Shown here: piece after piece, positions 29,025-39,534 of the stretch
Layout: every line of letters begins with the position of its first letter
Position numbering within the stretch: position 1 is the first letter of the stretch
From: Stenotrophomonas nitritireducens
GTDB lineage: Bacteria; Pseudomonadota; Gammaproteobacteria; Xanthomonadales; Xanthomonadaceae
Length of the DNA stretch: 64,000 nt
Reading direction: 5' to 3'
Assembly: GCF_001700965.1 (NCBI RefSeq)
Contig: NZ_CP016756.1
Coordinates: 1,426,001 to 1,490,000, forward strand
The notes under the pieces: generated by a model
What the model was told of the DNA's origin: nothing
Seen by the model: only the letters and a program-made list of their open reading frames with translations
The model's database searches: none
Translations under genes and position numbers: made by a program

Positions 29025-30245
29025 TTATTCGGACTTCCACCACATCATGAAGGCATCCCACAGACGCTTGAAGAAGCCACCTTCTTCCACCGCCTGTACC
29101 GCCACCAGCGGCGCCTCGGCAACTACCTTGCCATCCAGCGACACCTTGACCGTACCAATCTGCTGACCCGCTGCAATCGGTGCCACCAATTCCTTCGGCA
29201 CGTCCATCGACGGCTTCAGATCGTTGTAACGACCGCGCGGCACGCTCACCAGCATCGGCTGCGCCACACCCAGCTGCACCTCATCGGCCGCTCCCTTCCA
29301 CACATGCTGCGTGGTCACAGCCTTGCCCGGCTCATACATGCGATGGGTTTCGAAGAAACGGAAGCCCCAGTTCAACAGTGCCAGGCTGTCATCGGCGCGC
29401 TGCTTCTCCGAAGCGCCGCCCATCAATACCGCCACCAGACGCTGATCACCGCGCTGCGCCGAACTCAGCAGGCAGTAACCGGCCGCCGAGGTGTGGCCGG
29501 TCTTGATGCCGTCAACACTCTGGTCGCGCCACAACAGCAGGTTGCGGTTCGGCTGGGTGATCTTGCCTACCGTGAATTCCTTGATCTTGTTGTACGCGTA
29601 GGTTTCCGGGTAATCGCGCACAAATGCGCGGCCCAGCAACGCCAGATCGTAGGCGCTGGACTGGTGACCCTCGGCGTTCAGGCCGTGCGCGTTGACGAAG
29701 TGCGAATCCTTCATGCCGATCTTGGCCGCGTAGCTGTTCATCAGCGCCGCGAAGGCTTCCTGGCTGCCGGCGGCATGCTCGGCCAGCGCGATGGCGGCGT
29801 CGTTGCCGGACTGGATCGCCATGCCCTTTTCCATGTCTTCCAGACGCGCGGTCTGGTTGACCGGGAAGCCGCTGTAGCTGCCATCGGTACCTGCGCCGCC
29901 TTCGCGCCAGGCGCGTTCGCTCATCATCACCTGGTCGTCAGGCTTGATCTTGCCGGTCTTCATTTCCGCAGCCAGTACGTAGGACGTCATCACCTTGGTG
30001 ATGCTGGCCGGCGGCAGCGGCGCGTGGATGTTCTCGCCCGCCAGCACCTGGCCGGTGGCGTAGTCCATCAGCACCCATGCGGTGGCCGTGGTCGGCACCG
30101 GTGCCGGCGGTGTAGCCACCTGGGCCGGAGCGGCAGCGGCGGCTGGGGCAGGCGTCGGGGTCGGCGTTGGGGTGGGCGTCTGGGCGGAGGCCAGACCCAC
30201 GGCGAGCGTGGTGGCCAGTGCAGCGGCGGCAAAACGGAATTTCAT
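29025..30245 (-). CDS. D-alanyl-D-alanine carboxypeptidase (PBP5/6 type)
   Basis: Trims the terminal D-Ala of murein pentapeptides in the periplasm. 406 residues; signal peptide ending near LASAQ, then an unusual TP repeat and an A/P-rich linker to about residue 52. SxxK is S81-K84 (PASITK), SxN is S146-N148 and KTG is K248-G250. A C-terminal PBP5-type domain ends in an amphipathic membrane anchor (GGFFKRLWDAFMMWWKSE). Downstream of rlpA in the murein block, 93 bases after it. Confidence 0.95.
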   Translation of the reverse strand: MKFRFAAAALATTLAVGLASAQTPTPTPTPTPAPAAAAAPAQVATPPAPVPTTATAWVLMDYATGQVLAGENIHAPLPPASITKVMTSYVLAAEMKTGKIKPDDQVMMSERAWREGGAGTDGSYSGFPVNQTARLEDMEKGMAIQSGNDAAIALAEHAAGSQEAFAALMNSYAAKIGMKDSHFVNAHGLNAEGHQSSAYDLALLGRAFVRDYPETYAYNKIKEFTVGKITQPNRNLLLWRDQSVDGIKTGHTSAAGYCLLSSAQRGDQRLVAVLMGGASEKQRADDSLALLNWGFRFFETHRMYEPGKAVTTQHVWKGAADEVQLGVAQPMLVSVPRGRYNDLKPSMDVPKELVAPIAAGQQIGTVKVSLDGKVVAEAPLVAVQAVEEGGFFKRLWDAFMMWWKSE

Positions 30246-30338
30246 CGGAAAACGGTTCCTGATGGACGAGGAAGAAAAATTCGGGGGGTCATTGTAGGGC
30301 GACGCCAGCCAAGCGGCGGCACCCCGGTATGGCTGGGG

Positions 30339-31646
30339 TTAATCGCGAACCACTTGCGGCAGACCGAGGCCCAGACCGGCAATGCGCCCGGCAAGTTCCG
30401 AGGCGCTGCTGCTGTCGCTCGCCGGCACCCGCAGGCGCCACAGGGTACGGCCACCACTGACGATGTCACTGAGGCTGGCCCCGACGATACCCGCAGATGC
30501 CAGCTGGCCCAGGGCGCGGGCGGCATTGTCACGGCTGGAGAAACTGGCCACCTGCAGCAGGATCGAGCCCAGCGCGCGCGCGGCCGGATCAGCCGGTACG
30601 GTTTTTGGCGGCGGGCCGGCGGCAGCCCTCGCCGCTGCGGCCGCAGCCGAGGCCGTGGGCGGGGTGAACTGCAGCAACTCCGAAGCAGCCGGCAGTGCCT
30701 GCACGCTCACCGGTGCTGGCGCTGGGCCGGCAGCGGTGGTCGTGGCCGGGCGACCGGTGGCCACGCGCACGCCGTTGTCCTTCATCCAGGTCTCGAAGTG
30801 ATCGGCACTGCCTGCCACCGGGCGTGCCGGTGCGGCGGGCAGCTTTTCGACCAGCTGGTCCATGCGGCTGGGCGTCGCGCGTGCGGCCGGCGCAGCCGCA
30901 CCCACGGCCGTTGCAGCGCGCTCGCGACGGGCGCGGCGGCTGTCGGAAGATGCCTGCAGGTTCTCGCTGCCTGGGGTCAGGCCATGCACTTCCACCCGGC
31001 CGGTGCCGCGCTGGGTGATGCCCAGGCGCACTGCAGCGGCGTAACTGAGGTCGATCACCCGGCCGTCGTGGAACGGTCCGCGGTCGTTGACGCGCACGAT
31101 CACCGATTCACCGTTGTCCAGGTTCGTCACCCGCGCGAAGCTGGGCAACGGCAGGGTTTTGTGCGCCGCGGTAAAGGCGTACATGTCGTAGACCTCGCGG
31201 TTGGAGGTCAGCCGGCCGTGGAATTTCTGTCCGTAATACGAAGCGGTGCCCTGCTCGACGTAGCTGTCGACGCGGTCCATCACCTGGTACTGCTTGCCCA
31301 GCACCGTATACGGCGACTTGTTGCCCACCGGCGAGCGCGGTTCATTGGTCACCAGCGGCTCGGGGATGCAATTCACGTTCGGCACGTAGTCGGGCGTGGT
31401 GTCGTTGACCCCGGGCTTATACAGGCCACCTGCGGTGTAGTTGCCACGCGTGGACAGGTCTTCCTGCGCCTTCGCATAGGGCGAGCCCTCCGGGCATTCA
31501 CCGCGTGCCGAGCCGTGCCCGTGTACCACTGTCGGCGCGCGCGGCGTTGTACCGCCGCTGGTAGCCGATGCGGATTTCTTGGGAGCGCTGCTGCAGGCGG
31601 CCAGCCCGAGCACGATCAACGCAGGGACCAGCCACTTGATGTTCAT
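30339..31646 (-). CDS. rlpA: Septal ring lytic transglycosylase / SPOR protein
   Basis: 435 residues from ATG MNIKWLVPALIVLGLAACS, a lipoprotein with acylated C18; the frame extends upstream into mltB but that is not a natural start. The double-psi beta-barrel (about 125-215) contains GTASYYGQKFHGRLTSN and VRVNDRGPFHDGRVIDLS with the catalytic Asp region. A long A/P-rich linker precedes a C-terminal SPOR domain (SILLQVASFSSRDNAARALGQL). The ATG overlaps the mltB stop by 4 bases. Confidence 0.94.
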   Translation of the reverse strand: MNIKWLVPALIVLGLAACSSAPKKSASATSGGTTPRAPTVVHGHGSARGECPEGSPYAKAQEDLSTRGNYTAGGLYKPGVNDTTPDYVPNVNCIPEPLVTNEPRSPVGNKSPYTVLGKQYQVMDRVDSYVEQGTASYYGQKFHGRLTSNREVYDMYAFTAAHKTLPLPSFARVTNLDNGESVIVRVNDRGPFHDGRVIDLSYAAAVRLGITQRGTGRVEVHGLTPGSENLQASSDSRRARRERAATAVGAAAPAARATPSRMDQLVEKLPAAPARPVAGSADHFETWMKDNGVRVATGRPATTTAAGPAPAPVSVQALPAASELLQFTPPTASAAAAAARAAAGPPPKTVPADPAARALGSILLQVASFSSRDNAARALGQLASAGIVGASLSDIVSGGRTLWRLRVPASDSSSASELAGRIAGLGLGLPQVVRD

Positions 31647-32779
31647 GCTGGGGGAAGCTCCTTGCCGGCGATGGCCTGGGAGAGCTGGAACACGGCCATC
31701 GCATACATTTTGGAGATGTTGTAACGGGTGATTGCGTAGTAGTTCTGGAAGCCCAGCCAATACTGTTTGCCGTCACTGCCTTCCAGGGTCACCGGGGTGG
31801 CCTTGGCGTTGACCGCACGCACCGGCGTGACCGGCTGATAGCCGCGCGCGGCCAGCTCGGTGACGGTATAGGTCGGGGTCCAGTCGGTGGGATTGAACTC
31901 CTCGAAACCGGCCTGCAGCGTCGCCGGCACCGCCACGGTGCCACCGCGGATCCAACCGCCCTTCTTGACGAAATAATTGGCGATGGACGAGAACACATCG
32001 TCGTAGCTGTTGAACAGGTCACGGCGGCCGTCACCATTGCCGTCCACCGCGTAGTCCAGATAGCTGGACGGCATGAACTGGCCCATGCCCATCGCCCCGG
32101 CATAACTGCCCTTGAGCGTGGTGATGTCGAGTTTTTCCAGCGCGCTCAGCTCGAACAGTTTGGCCAGCTCATCGCGGAAGAACAGCTCGCGGCGCACTTC
32201 GCGCTCCAGCTTGGCCGGGTCGCCGCTGCGCGGGTATTTGAACGCCAGGGTGTACAGCGCATCCAGCACGCGGTGGTTGCCGGCATTGCGGCCGTAACTG
32301 GTTTCCACGCCGATGATGGAGACGATCACCTCGGCCGGCACGCCGGTACGTTCCTGCACGCGCATCAGCTCGTCGCGGTGCTGGGCCAGGAAATTGCGGC
32401 CGCCGTCGATGCGCGCCTGGGTGATGAACATCGGCCGGTATTCATTCCACGGCTTGACCCGCTCGGCCGGACGCGACATCGCCGCGATGATCGGCTCGCG
32501 GATCTGCGCCTGGGCCAGGATGGCCTGGATATAGGCCGGGTCGATGCGGTACTTGGCGGCCGTATCACGCACGAAATTGGCGCGCGCGGTTTCGAACGGC
32601 ACCGGAGTCAGGTCGACCGGAGGCAAGGCCACCTGTGCCTCGGGTACGGCTTCGGCCGGGCCGGTGCTCGGCTTGACCGGAGTTTCCGCCGGGGCCGGCA
32701 GGGGTGCAGGAGACTTCGGCTGGGTTGCGCAGGCAACCATGCCGAGGGTGAGGCAGCAAACCAGGGCGCGTCTAATCAT
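31643..32779 (-). CDS. mltB: Membrane-bound lytic murein transglycosylase B
   Basis: Cleaves murein glycan strands, making 1,6-anhydroMurNAc ends. 378 residues with lipobox GMVAC (C17), a P/A-rich linker, then a family-3 lytic domain with catalytic E159 in IIGVETSYGRNAG and the MGMGQFMPSSY motif. Coupled to rlpA. Confidence 0.95.
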   Translation of the reverse strand: MIRRALVCCLTLGMVACATQPKSPAPLPAPAETPVKPSTGPAEAVPEAQVALPPVDLTPVPFETARANFVRDTAAKYRIDPAYIQAILAQAQIREPIIAAMSRPAERVKPWNEYRPMFITQARIDGGRNFLAQHRDELMRVQERTGVPAEVIVSIIGVETSYGRNAGNHRVLDALYTLAFKYPRSGDPAKLEREVRRELFFRDELAKLFELSALEKLDITTLKGSYAGAMGMGQFMPSSYLDYAVDGNGDGRRDLFNSYDDVFSSIANYFVKKGGWIRGGTVAVPATLQAGFEEFNPTDWTPTYTVTELAARGYQPVTPVRAVNAKATPVTLEGSDGKQYWLGFQNYYAITRYNISKMYAMAVFQLSQAIAGKELPPA

Positions 32780-32992
32780 CGGGCGAGATTAGCAGGTCAA
32801 AGATGAATTTCCCGCAATAACACCATGAAACACAACAAGATTAAAGCAGAAAGATATCGCGCCCCGGCACATTCATATGCCCGCACATTCGGTCGTGCCA
32901 ATGAATAGGGGGGTACGGCCGGCGACGCAGCGGATGGGCACGCAGAAACCGGGCGCGGCGGGGCCCATGTCGGTCACGTCGAAAATGGAGCC

Positions 32993-33076
32993 CCGGTCAT
33001 CTCCCCATCCCGCTGAGATGACCGGCGCTCGCGCCGGCTTCTGGAGGATCCGGAATGACGGCTCCCCCCGTCATTC
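32993..33076. repeat. Two adjacent perfect hairpins between mltB and rodA
   Basis: CCGGTCATCTC (32993-33003) pairs with GAGATGACCGG (33015-33025). A second dyad GGAATGACGG/CCGTCATTCC follows at 33051-33076. On the minus strand the first hairpin is followed by a short T-containing stretch, so it could end a transcript coming from the FNR-type site. No gene is seen in 32780-33248. Confidence 0.55.
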
Positions 33077-33183
33077 CGCCAGTTGCCGACCTGCCAGCTG
33101 CCCCATACGGCGAACTGGCCGCCACAGCGCGCAGAGCGCGCCGGTGACGGTGCGTAGTGTGAAGGTTCGGTGAAGGCAGGTGT

Positions 33184-33197
33184 TTGATCTGGATCAA
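33184..33197. promoter_or_regulatory. Perfect FNR-type box
   Basis: TTGAT-CTGG-ATCAA matches the FNR consensus TTGAT-N4-ATCAA exactly. It lies in the 469-base gap between rodA and mltB, about 405 bases before the mltB start on the minus strand; nothing on the plus strand starts here. Confidence 0.5.
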
Positions 33198-33248
33198 AGC
33201 TCGCAACATTGCTGCACATCAATACGCAGGCCGCGCAACAGCCTTGCG

Positions 33249-34355
33249 CTAGCCGCCATGCACCGGCCGGTGCGCGCGCACCGCCATCACCAGGCCGAAC
33301 CCGGCCAGCAACGACACCGCCGAGGTGCCGCCATAACTGATCAAGGGCATCGGCACGCCCACCACCGGCAACAAGCCGGAAATCATGCCACCGTTGACCA
33401 GGATGTAGACGAAGAACGCCAGGCCGGTAGCGCCGGCCAGCAGCCGCGAATAGGTATCGCGCGAGTCCACCGCGATCCACAGGCAGCGGCCGATCACGAA
33501 CAGGTACAGTGCCAACACCACCGCAACGCCGACCCAACCGTATTCCTCGCTGAGCACGGAGAACGCAAAGTCGGTGGTCTGCTCGGGAATGAAGTTCAGG
33601 TGCGACTGCGAGCCCAACCCCCAGCCCTTGCCGGTGAAGCCGCCTGAACCGATGGCGATCTTGGACTGGATGATGTTCCAGCCGGCGCCCAGCGCGTCGC
33701 TCTCGGGGTCCAAGAACATCATGATGCGGTCCTTCTGGTACGGCCGCAGCAACCAGAACCAGGCCACCGGCGCGGCGGCGGCAACGCCGCCCACGCCCAC
33801 ACCCACCCACCACCACGGCAGGCCGGCCAGCAGCAGGACGAAAGCACCACTGGCCGCGATCAGCACGCCGGTGCCGAAGTCCGGCTGCAGCATCACCAGC
33901 CCGGTCGGCACACCGATGATCACCGCCGCCACCAGCACCACCGGAATACGCGGCGGCAGGGGCATGCGGTTGAGGTACCAGGCCACCATCATCGGCAGGC
34001 TGACCTTGAGCAGCTCGGCCGGCTGCAGGTAGAACAAGCCCAGGTTCAACCATTGCCGCCCGTACTTGCCGGTGCCCAACACGAACACCGCCAGCAGCGG
34101 CAGCATGGAGATGGCATAGATCATCGGCGTCCACGCGCGGATGCGCAGGATCGACACCCGCGCGATCGCCCACATCGCCACCAGGCCCACCGCAAAGCGA
34201 GCGCCCTGCGCCATCACCAGGCCACTGCCACCGGCGCTGTCCAGCACCGACAGGCCAATGGCCATCAAGGCCAGCAAGGCAAACAGCAGTGGCCAGTCCA
34301 GGCCGCGGCTGAGCCGCTGGCCCATCTCCAATGCCCAGCGCAGGAAATCCCTCAT
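33249..34355 (-). CDS. rodA: Rod-shape peptidoglycan glycosyltransferase RodA
   Basis: SEDS-family lipid II polymerase that works with PBP2 in lateral wall growth. 368 residues with about 10 membrane segments. SEDS signatures: GKYGRQWLNLGLFYLQPAELLK, the catalytic-region LMLQPDFGTG, QSKIAIGSGGFTGKGW, and PVVGVPMPLISYGGTS near the C-terminus. Overlaps mrdA by 4 bases. Confidence 0.97.
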   Translation of the reverse strand: MRDFLRWALEMGQRLSRGLDWPLLFALLALMAIGLSVLDSAGGSGLVMAQGARFAVGLVAMWAIARVSILRIRAWTPMIYAISMLPLLAVFVLGTGKYGRQWLNLGLFYLQPAELLKVSLPMMVAWYLNRMPLPPRIPVVLVAAVIIGVPTGLVMLQPDFGTGVLIAASGAFVLLLAGLPWWWVGVGVGGVAAAAPVAWFWLLRPYQKDRIMMFLDPESDALGAGWNIIQSKIAIGSGGFTGKGWGLGSQSHLNFIPEQTTDFAFSVLSEEYGWVGVAVVLALYLFVIGRCLWIAVDSRDTYSRLLAGATGLAFFVYILVNGGMISGLLPVVGVPMPLISYGGTSAVSLLAGFGLVMAVRAHRPVHGG

Positions 34356-36448
34356 CGACGTACCTCGGTTGCCGCCGCTGCCGGCGCGGGCGCACGGGCG
34401 CTGCCCGGGGCGACCGCCGGCAGCGCATCGGGTGCGGCCGGTAGTGGCGCACCCGGAACAGGCGCAGGCGTACCGACCATCACCGGCAGATCGGCGAACT
34501 GCGACGCAACCTGCTCACCACGCGCACGCCAGCTGGCATCTTCGGTATCGAACGTCGCCACGCCCACCGCCACCGTGCCGCGCTCGGCATCCAGCGGCTG
34601 CAGGCCTTCGGGCATTACCCCAAGCAGCCAGGCATCAAATACCTTGCGCGCGATCGGCGCGGCCGCGGAACCACCGTAGCCACCACCTTCCACGGCGATG
34701 GCGATGGCGATCACCGGCTCTTCGGCCGGGGCGAAACCGACAAACAGCGCGCGGTGACGCAGATGCATCGGCAGGCTGCGCGGGTTCAACGCGGCCGTGC
34801 CCTTGCGGCTGATGACCTGCGCGGTACCGGTCTTGCCCGCCATGCGGTACTGCGCGCCGGCTGCGGACCGCCAACCACTGCCGCCGGGCTGCATGGTGCC
34901 CATCATGCCCTCGCGCACCACCTGCACATTGGCCGGATTCGGGCTGATCGGGCGGCTCGCTGGCTGCGGGGAGGGCATCCAGTCGTGGTCGAAGCCGGCA
35001 CGCTGTTCCATCACCAGGTGCGGCGTGCGCAGCTGCCCGGTCGCCAGGCCACCAACACCGCGCACCAACTGCAGCGGCGTGACCTTCCACAGGCCCTGGC
35101 CGATGCTGGCGTTGACCGTGTCGCCGGGATACCAGCGCTCCTTGTTGGCTTTGAGCTTGGCCGCAGGCGACGGCAGGATGCCGCCGATCTCGCCGGCCAG
35201 GTCGATGCCGGTGGGCTGGCCGAAACCGTAGCGGCCGCCCATGTATTCGTCATAGCGCTCGATGCCCATGTCGATACCGAGCTGGTAGTAATAGGTATTG
35301 ACCGACTGCGTGATCGATTTGCGCAGGTCGGTCCAGCCATGGCCACCGCGGTTGGCATCGCCCCAGCCACGGCTCACCCCCGGCAGGTAGAACATGCCGC
35401 GCGACAGGATCTTGTCTTCGGGCCGGCGCAGGCCGCTGTCCAGGCCGGCCAAGCCGAGGAAGGGCTTCACCGTCGAACCCGGCGCCACGCCGCCCAGCAC
35501 CAGGCGGTTGAACTGCGGCCGCGAAGGGTTCTCGTTGAGCATCTTGAAATCGGCGTGGGAGATGCCGTTGACGAACAGATTGGGGTCGTAGGACGGCAGG
35601 CTGACCATCGCCAGTACTTCGCCGGTGCGCGGATCAATCGCCACCGCCGAGCCTTCCTGCTCACCAAACGCCGCCACCATCGCGCGCTGCAGGTCGGCAT
35701 CGATGGACAGGCGCAGGTCGGTGCCCGACTGCGCCGGCACCCGGCCGATGGTACGGATCGCACGGCCCTGCACATTGGTCTCGACCTGCTCGTAGCCGAT
35801 CTTGCCGCGCAGCTGGGTTTCGTAGAAACGCTCCAGACCGGACTTGCCGATATGGGTCAGCGCGGCATTGCCCTCGCCCAGTTCTTCCAGGTCCTTGTCA
35901 TCGACCCGGCCGACGTAGCCGATGATGTGGCCGAACAGGTCGCCGTAGGGATAACGCCGGGTCAGATACGGTTCCAGTTCCACGCCCGGGTAGCGCCAGC
36001 GGTCCACCGCAAAGCGCGCCATCTCCTCGTCGCTGACGCGCAGCTTCAAGGTCACCGGCATGAAGCCACGACGCGCCTTGCGCGACTGTTTGAAGCGCTC
36101 GATGTCTTCCTCGCTGAGCGAGAAGATCTTCTGCAGCCCCGCCAGGGTGACGTCCATGTCCTGGACCTTGTCGGCAGTGACATCCAGACGGAAGGCCGGC
36201 ACGTTCTCGGCCAGCAGGCGGCCGTTGCGGTCGTATATCAGGCCGCGCCCGGGCACCACCGGCCGCGCCTTGATGCGGTTGGCCTCGGAGCGGGTGGCGT
36301 AGATGTCGTGGTCCAGCACCTGCAGCTTGAAATACCAGGCACCCAGAAAACCCAGGCACAGCACCACGCCGAGGAAGCCGATCGCGGCGCGGCGGCGGAA
36401 CTGCTCGGCCTCGGCATGGGGATTCTTGTTCTGGCGGCGCGAAGCCAT
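34352..36448 (-). CDS. mrdA: Penicillin-binding protein 2 (transpeptidase)
   Basis: Class B PBP of the elongasome. 698 residues: N-terminal TM at about 21-40, pedestal domain with VPGRGLIYDRNGRLLAENVPAF, transpeptidase with S325-K328 (GSTVK), S382-N384 (SVN) and K539-G541 (KTGTAQ). The C-terminus has an extra tail of about 60 residues rich in A and P (from about 640), longer than in E. coli. Confidence 0.97.
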   Translation of the reverse strand: MASRRQNKNPHAEAEQFRRRAAIGFLGVVLCLGFLGAWYFKLQVLDHDIYATRSEANRIKARPVVPGRGLIYDRNGRLLAENVPAFRLDVTADKVQDMDVTLAGLQKIFSLSEEDIERFKQSRKARRGFMPVTLKLRVSDEEMARFAVDRWRYPGVELEPYLTRRYPYGDLFGHIIGYVGRVDDKDLEELGEGNAALTHIGKSGLERFYETQLRGKIGYEQVETNVQGRAIRTIGRVPAQSGTDLRLSIDADLQRAMVAAFGEQEGSAVAIDPRTGEVLAMVSLPSYDPNLFVNGISHADFKMLNENPSRPQFNRLVLGGVAPGSTVKPFLGLAGLDSGLRRPEDKILSRGMFYLPGVSRGWGDANRGGHGWTDLRKSITQSVNTYYYQLGIDMGIERYDEYMGGRYGFGQPTGIDLAGEIGGILPSPAAKLKANKERWYPGDTVNASIGQGLWKVTPLQLVRGVGGLATGQLRTPHLVMEQRAGFDHDWMPSPQPASRPISPNPANVQVVREGMMGTMQPGGSGWRSAAGAQYRMAGKTGTAQVISRKGTAALNPRSLPMHLRHRALFVGFAPAEEPVIAIAIAVEGGGYGGSAAAPIARKVFDAWLLGVMPEGLQPLDAERGTVAVGVATFDTEDASWRARGEQVASQFADLPVMVGTPAPVPGAPLPAAPDALPAVAPGSARAPAPAAAATEVRR

Positions 36449-36451
36449 GCG

Positions 36452-36937
36452 TCAGCGCCCGCGCTTGCCCAGCCGCACCGCATCCAGCAGCACATAAAGC
36501 GGCAGCCACAAGGCCATGCCCAGCAGCGGCGCCACCCAGTAACTCCACGGCAGCAGCGGCTCGCCCACCAGCAGGTGGATGGCGGCGTCGATCACCCGGT
36601 CATTGAACAACAGCCCGCCCATCGCCAGCGCCTGCTGCGACAGCGGGAAGAAACGAATGCGCGCGCGGAAGCGCTGCAGGATGAAGGCCATCACCACCAG
36701 CCGCAGGGCCTGCTCGCCGAGAATGCCCCCAAACATCACATCAGCCAGCAGGCCGATGCAGAACGCAAAGCCCAGCCCGACCTTGTCCGGGGTTTCGATC
36801 ACCCAGTAAGCCAGCACCAGCGCCAGCCAATACGGGCGTGCCGGCAACAACAGCTCCGGCAGCGGGATCAAGGCCAGCAGCAAGGCCAGCACGAAACTGA
36901 CTGGCATCACCCAGCCCTTGGTGCGCAGACGACTCAT
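36452..36937 (-). CDS. mreD: Rod shape-determining protein MreD
   Basis: 161 residues, five or six membrane helices, with FCIGLLADVMFGGILGEQALRLVV typical of MreD. It starts at an ATG overlapping the mreC stop by 4 bases and ends 3 bases before mrdA. Confidence 0.94.
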   Translation of the reverse strand: MSRLRTKGWVMPVSFVLALLLALIPLPELLLPARPYWLALVLAYWVIETPDKVGLGFAFCIGLLADVMFGGILGEQALRLVVMAFILQRFRARIRFFPLSQQALAMGGLLFNDRVIDAAIHLLVGEPLLPWSYWVAPLLGMALWLPLYVLLDAVRLGKRGR

Positions 36938-38058
36938 GGGCGCACCTGTGGCGGGTTGGGGTTGTCGCCCGACACCGGTGTTGCCGGCGCGGGTGTCTCG
37001 GCAGCCGGCACTGCTGCCGGCGCTGGCGCCGGCTGCTGCACGGTGGACCCGGCGGAATCCGGCGTGCTGGCTGCTGCCTGCGTCGTTGCCGGAACGGCCG
37101 GGGCTGCGGCGGCAACATGCGCTCCGGCCACGCCCATGCGGTTGACCGGCGCCACTGCCGGGCCGCCCGCCGCCGCGTCCATCGCCGCATCGCCTTCAAT
37201 GTGATCCGGCAGCTGCGGCAAGGCTGGCACCGAACGCAGCAGCAGCACATTGCGGCCACGGTCCAGCTTGGCCGCCGGCTCCAGCTCACCCACCAGGAAG
37301 GCATGGGTATCGTCCGGGCGCAGCTTCAGGATCTTGCCGACCGGGAAACCGGCCGGGAAACGCCCACCCAGGCCGGAAGTGACGATCTCGTCGCCCACTT
37401 CCACGCCCGCGCTGAGCGGAATATCACGCAGTTCCAGACGGTCACCGCGCCCGTAGACAATCAGCCGCACGCCGTTGCGCGCCACCGCCACCGGCACCGC
37501 ATGGTCCGGGTCGGTCAGCAGCAGTACGGTCGAATGCGCCGGCGTCACCGCGATCACCTGGCCCATCAGGCCACCGGCATCGATCACCGCCTGGCCCACG
37601 TGCACGCCGTCGCGGCTGCCCGAATCCAGCACCAGCCGCTGTTTGACCGGATCCAGATCGATGTCGAGGATCGGTGCCAGCTGCACGTCCAGGCCATTGC
37701 GCTCGGCCACGTTCAGCAGCTCGCGCAGCTGCGCGTTGTCCAGCGCGGCGGTCTGCAGGCGGGTCAGGCGCGCATTGGCGATCAGCAGCTGGTTGCGCAG
37801 TTCGCGATTTTCGGTGACCAGCTGGTTATGGCTGGCCGCGTTGTCCTTGACCGAAGCGCCAACCCGGCCCGGTACGCCGGCCAGCGCCCAGATCGGCTGC
37901 ACCAGCACATTGGCCTGGGCGCGCAGACGCGACATCCAGCCGCCCTGGTCATCCAGCACGATCAAGGTGATTGCCAAGGCCAGGTACGCCAGCAAGCGTA
38001 GCGTGCTGCTGGCATCCCCCTGGCGGGAGGCTACGGGAGGACCGGCGTAAGGGGGCAC
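36934..38058 (-). CDS. mreC: Rod shape-determining protein MreC
   Basis: 374 residues from GTG. Single TM (about 20-38), coiled coil (LVTENRELRNQLLIANARLTRLQ), then the beta-rich MreC core (VVLDSGSRDGVHVGQAVID, LIVYGRGDRLELRDIPLSAGVEVGDEIVTSGLGGRFPAGFPVG). The last about 90 residues form an A/P-rich tail longer than that of E. coli MreC. Confidence 0.95.
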   Translation of the reverse strand: MPPYAGPPVASRQGDASSTLRLLAYLALAITLIVLDDQGGWMSRLRAQANVLVQPIWALAGVPGRVGASVKDNAASHNQLVTENRELRNQLLIANARLTRLQTAALDNAQLRELLNVAERNGLDVQLAPILDIDLDPVKQRLVLDSGSRDGVHVGQAVIDAGGLMGQVIAVTPAHSTVLLLTDPDHAVPVAVARNGVRLIVYGRGDRLELRDIPLSAGVEVGDEIVTSGLGGRFPAGFPVGKILKLRPDDTHAFLVGELEPAAKLDRGRNVLLLRSVPALPQLPDHIEGDAAMDAAAGGPAVAPVNRMGVAGAHVAAAAPAVPATTQAAASTPDSAGSTVQQPAPAPAAVPAAETPAPATPVSGDNPNPPQVRP

Positions 38059-38214
38059 GACAGAAGGCTGGTAAGAGGAAATGGAGAATCGGGAAAGGGA
38101 ACGGCGCGACGCGCGTCACGCCGAGGGTACGGGGAAGCAGGCGCTGGAAAATGGACCAGGGTGCAGCACACCCTGCCCCGCCTTCCCGGTTCCCCCGCTC
38201 CCCTTGCCTGCGGA

Positions 38215-39336
<1,122 letters not shown>

Positions 39337-39534
39337 CTATCAACCCACCCCCGCCCGAGCAAGGAAAATCCTAGGGAATTCTGGGCTTTCGGCCAGCCTG
39401 GGCAGCTGCGGTACATCCTTGGTTGTGGCCGTGGGCCGCCGCAGCCGGTAACCTTACGCACTTTGGCGCGCAGTCGCGCCGGTCCGCCTGCGCGTGCGCG
39501 GCGGCACTTCCCTTTACGTATAGGCCTGTTCGCA

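Noticed and set aside
28252..29166. Long open frame (304 codons) across the repeat block
   Set aside because: It is made of hairpin and hexamer sequence, has low-complexity composition, ends antisense inside the carboxypeptidase gene and shows no domain.
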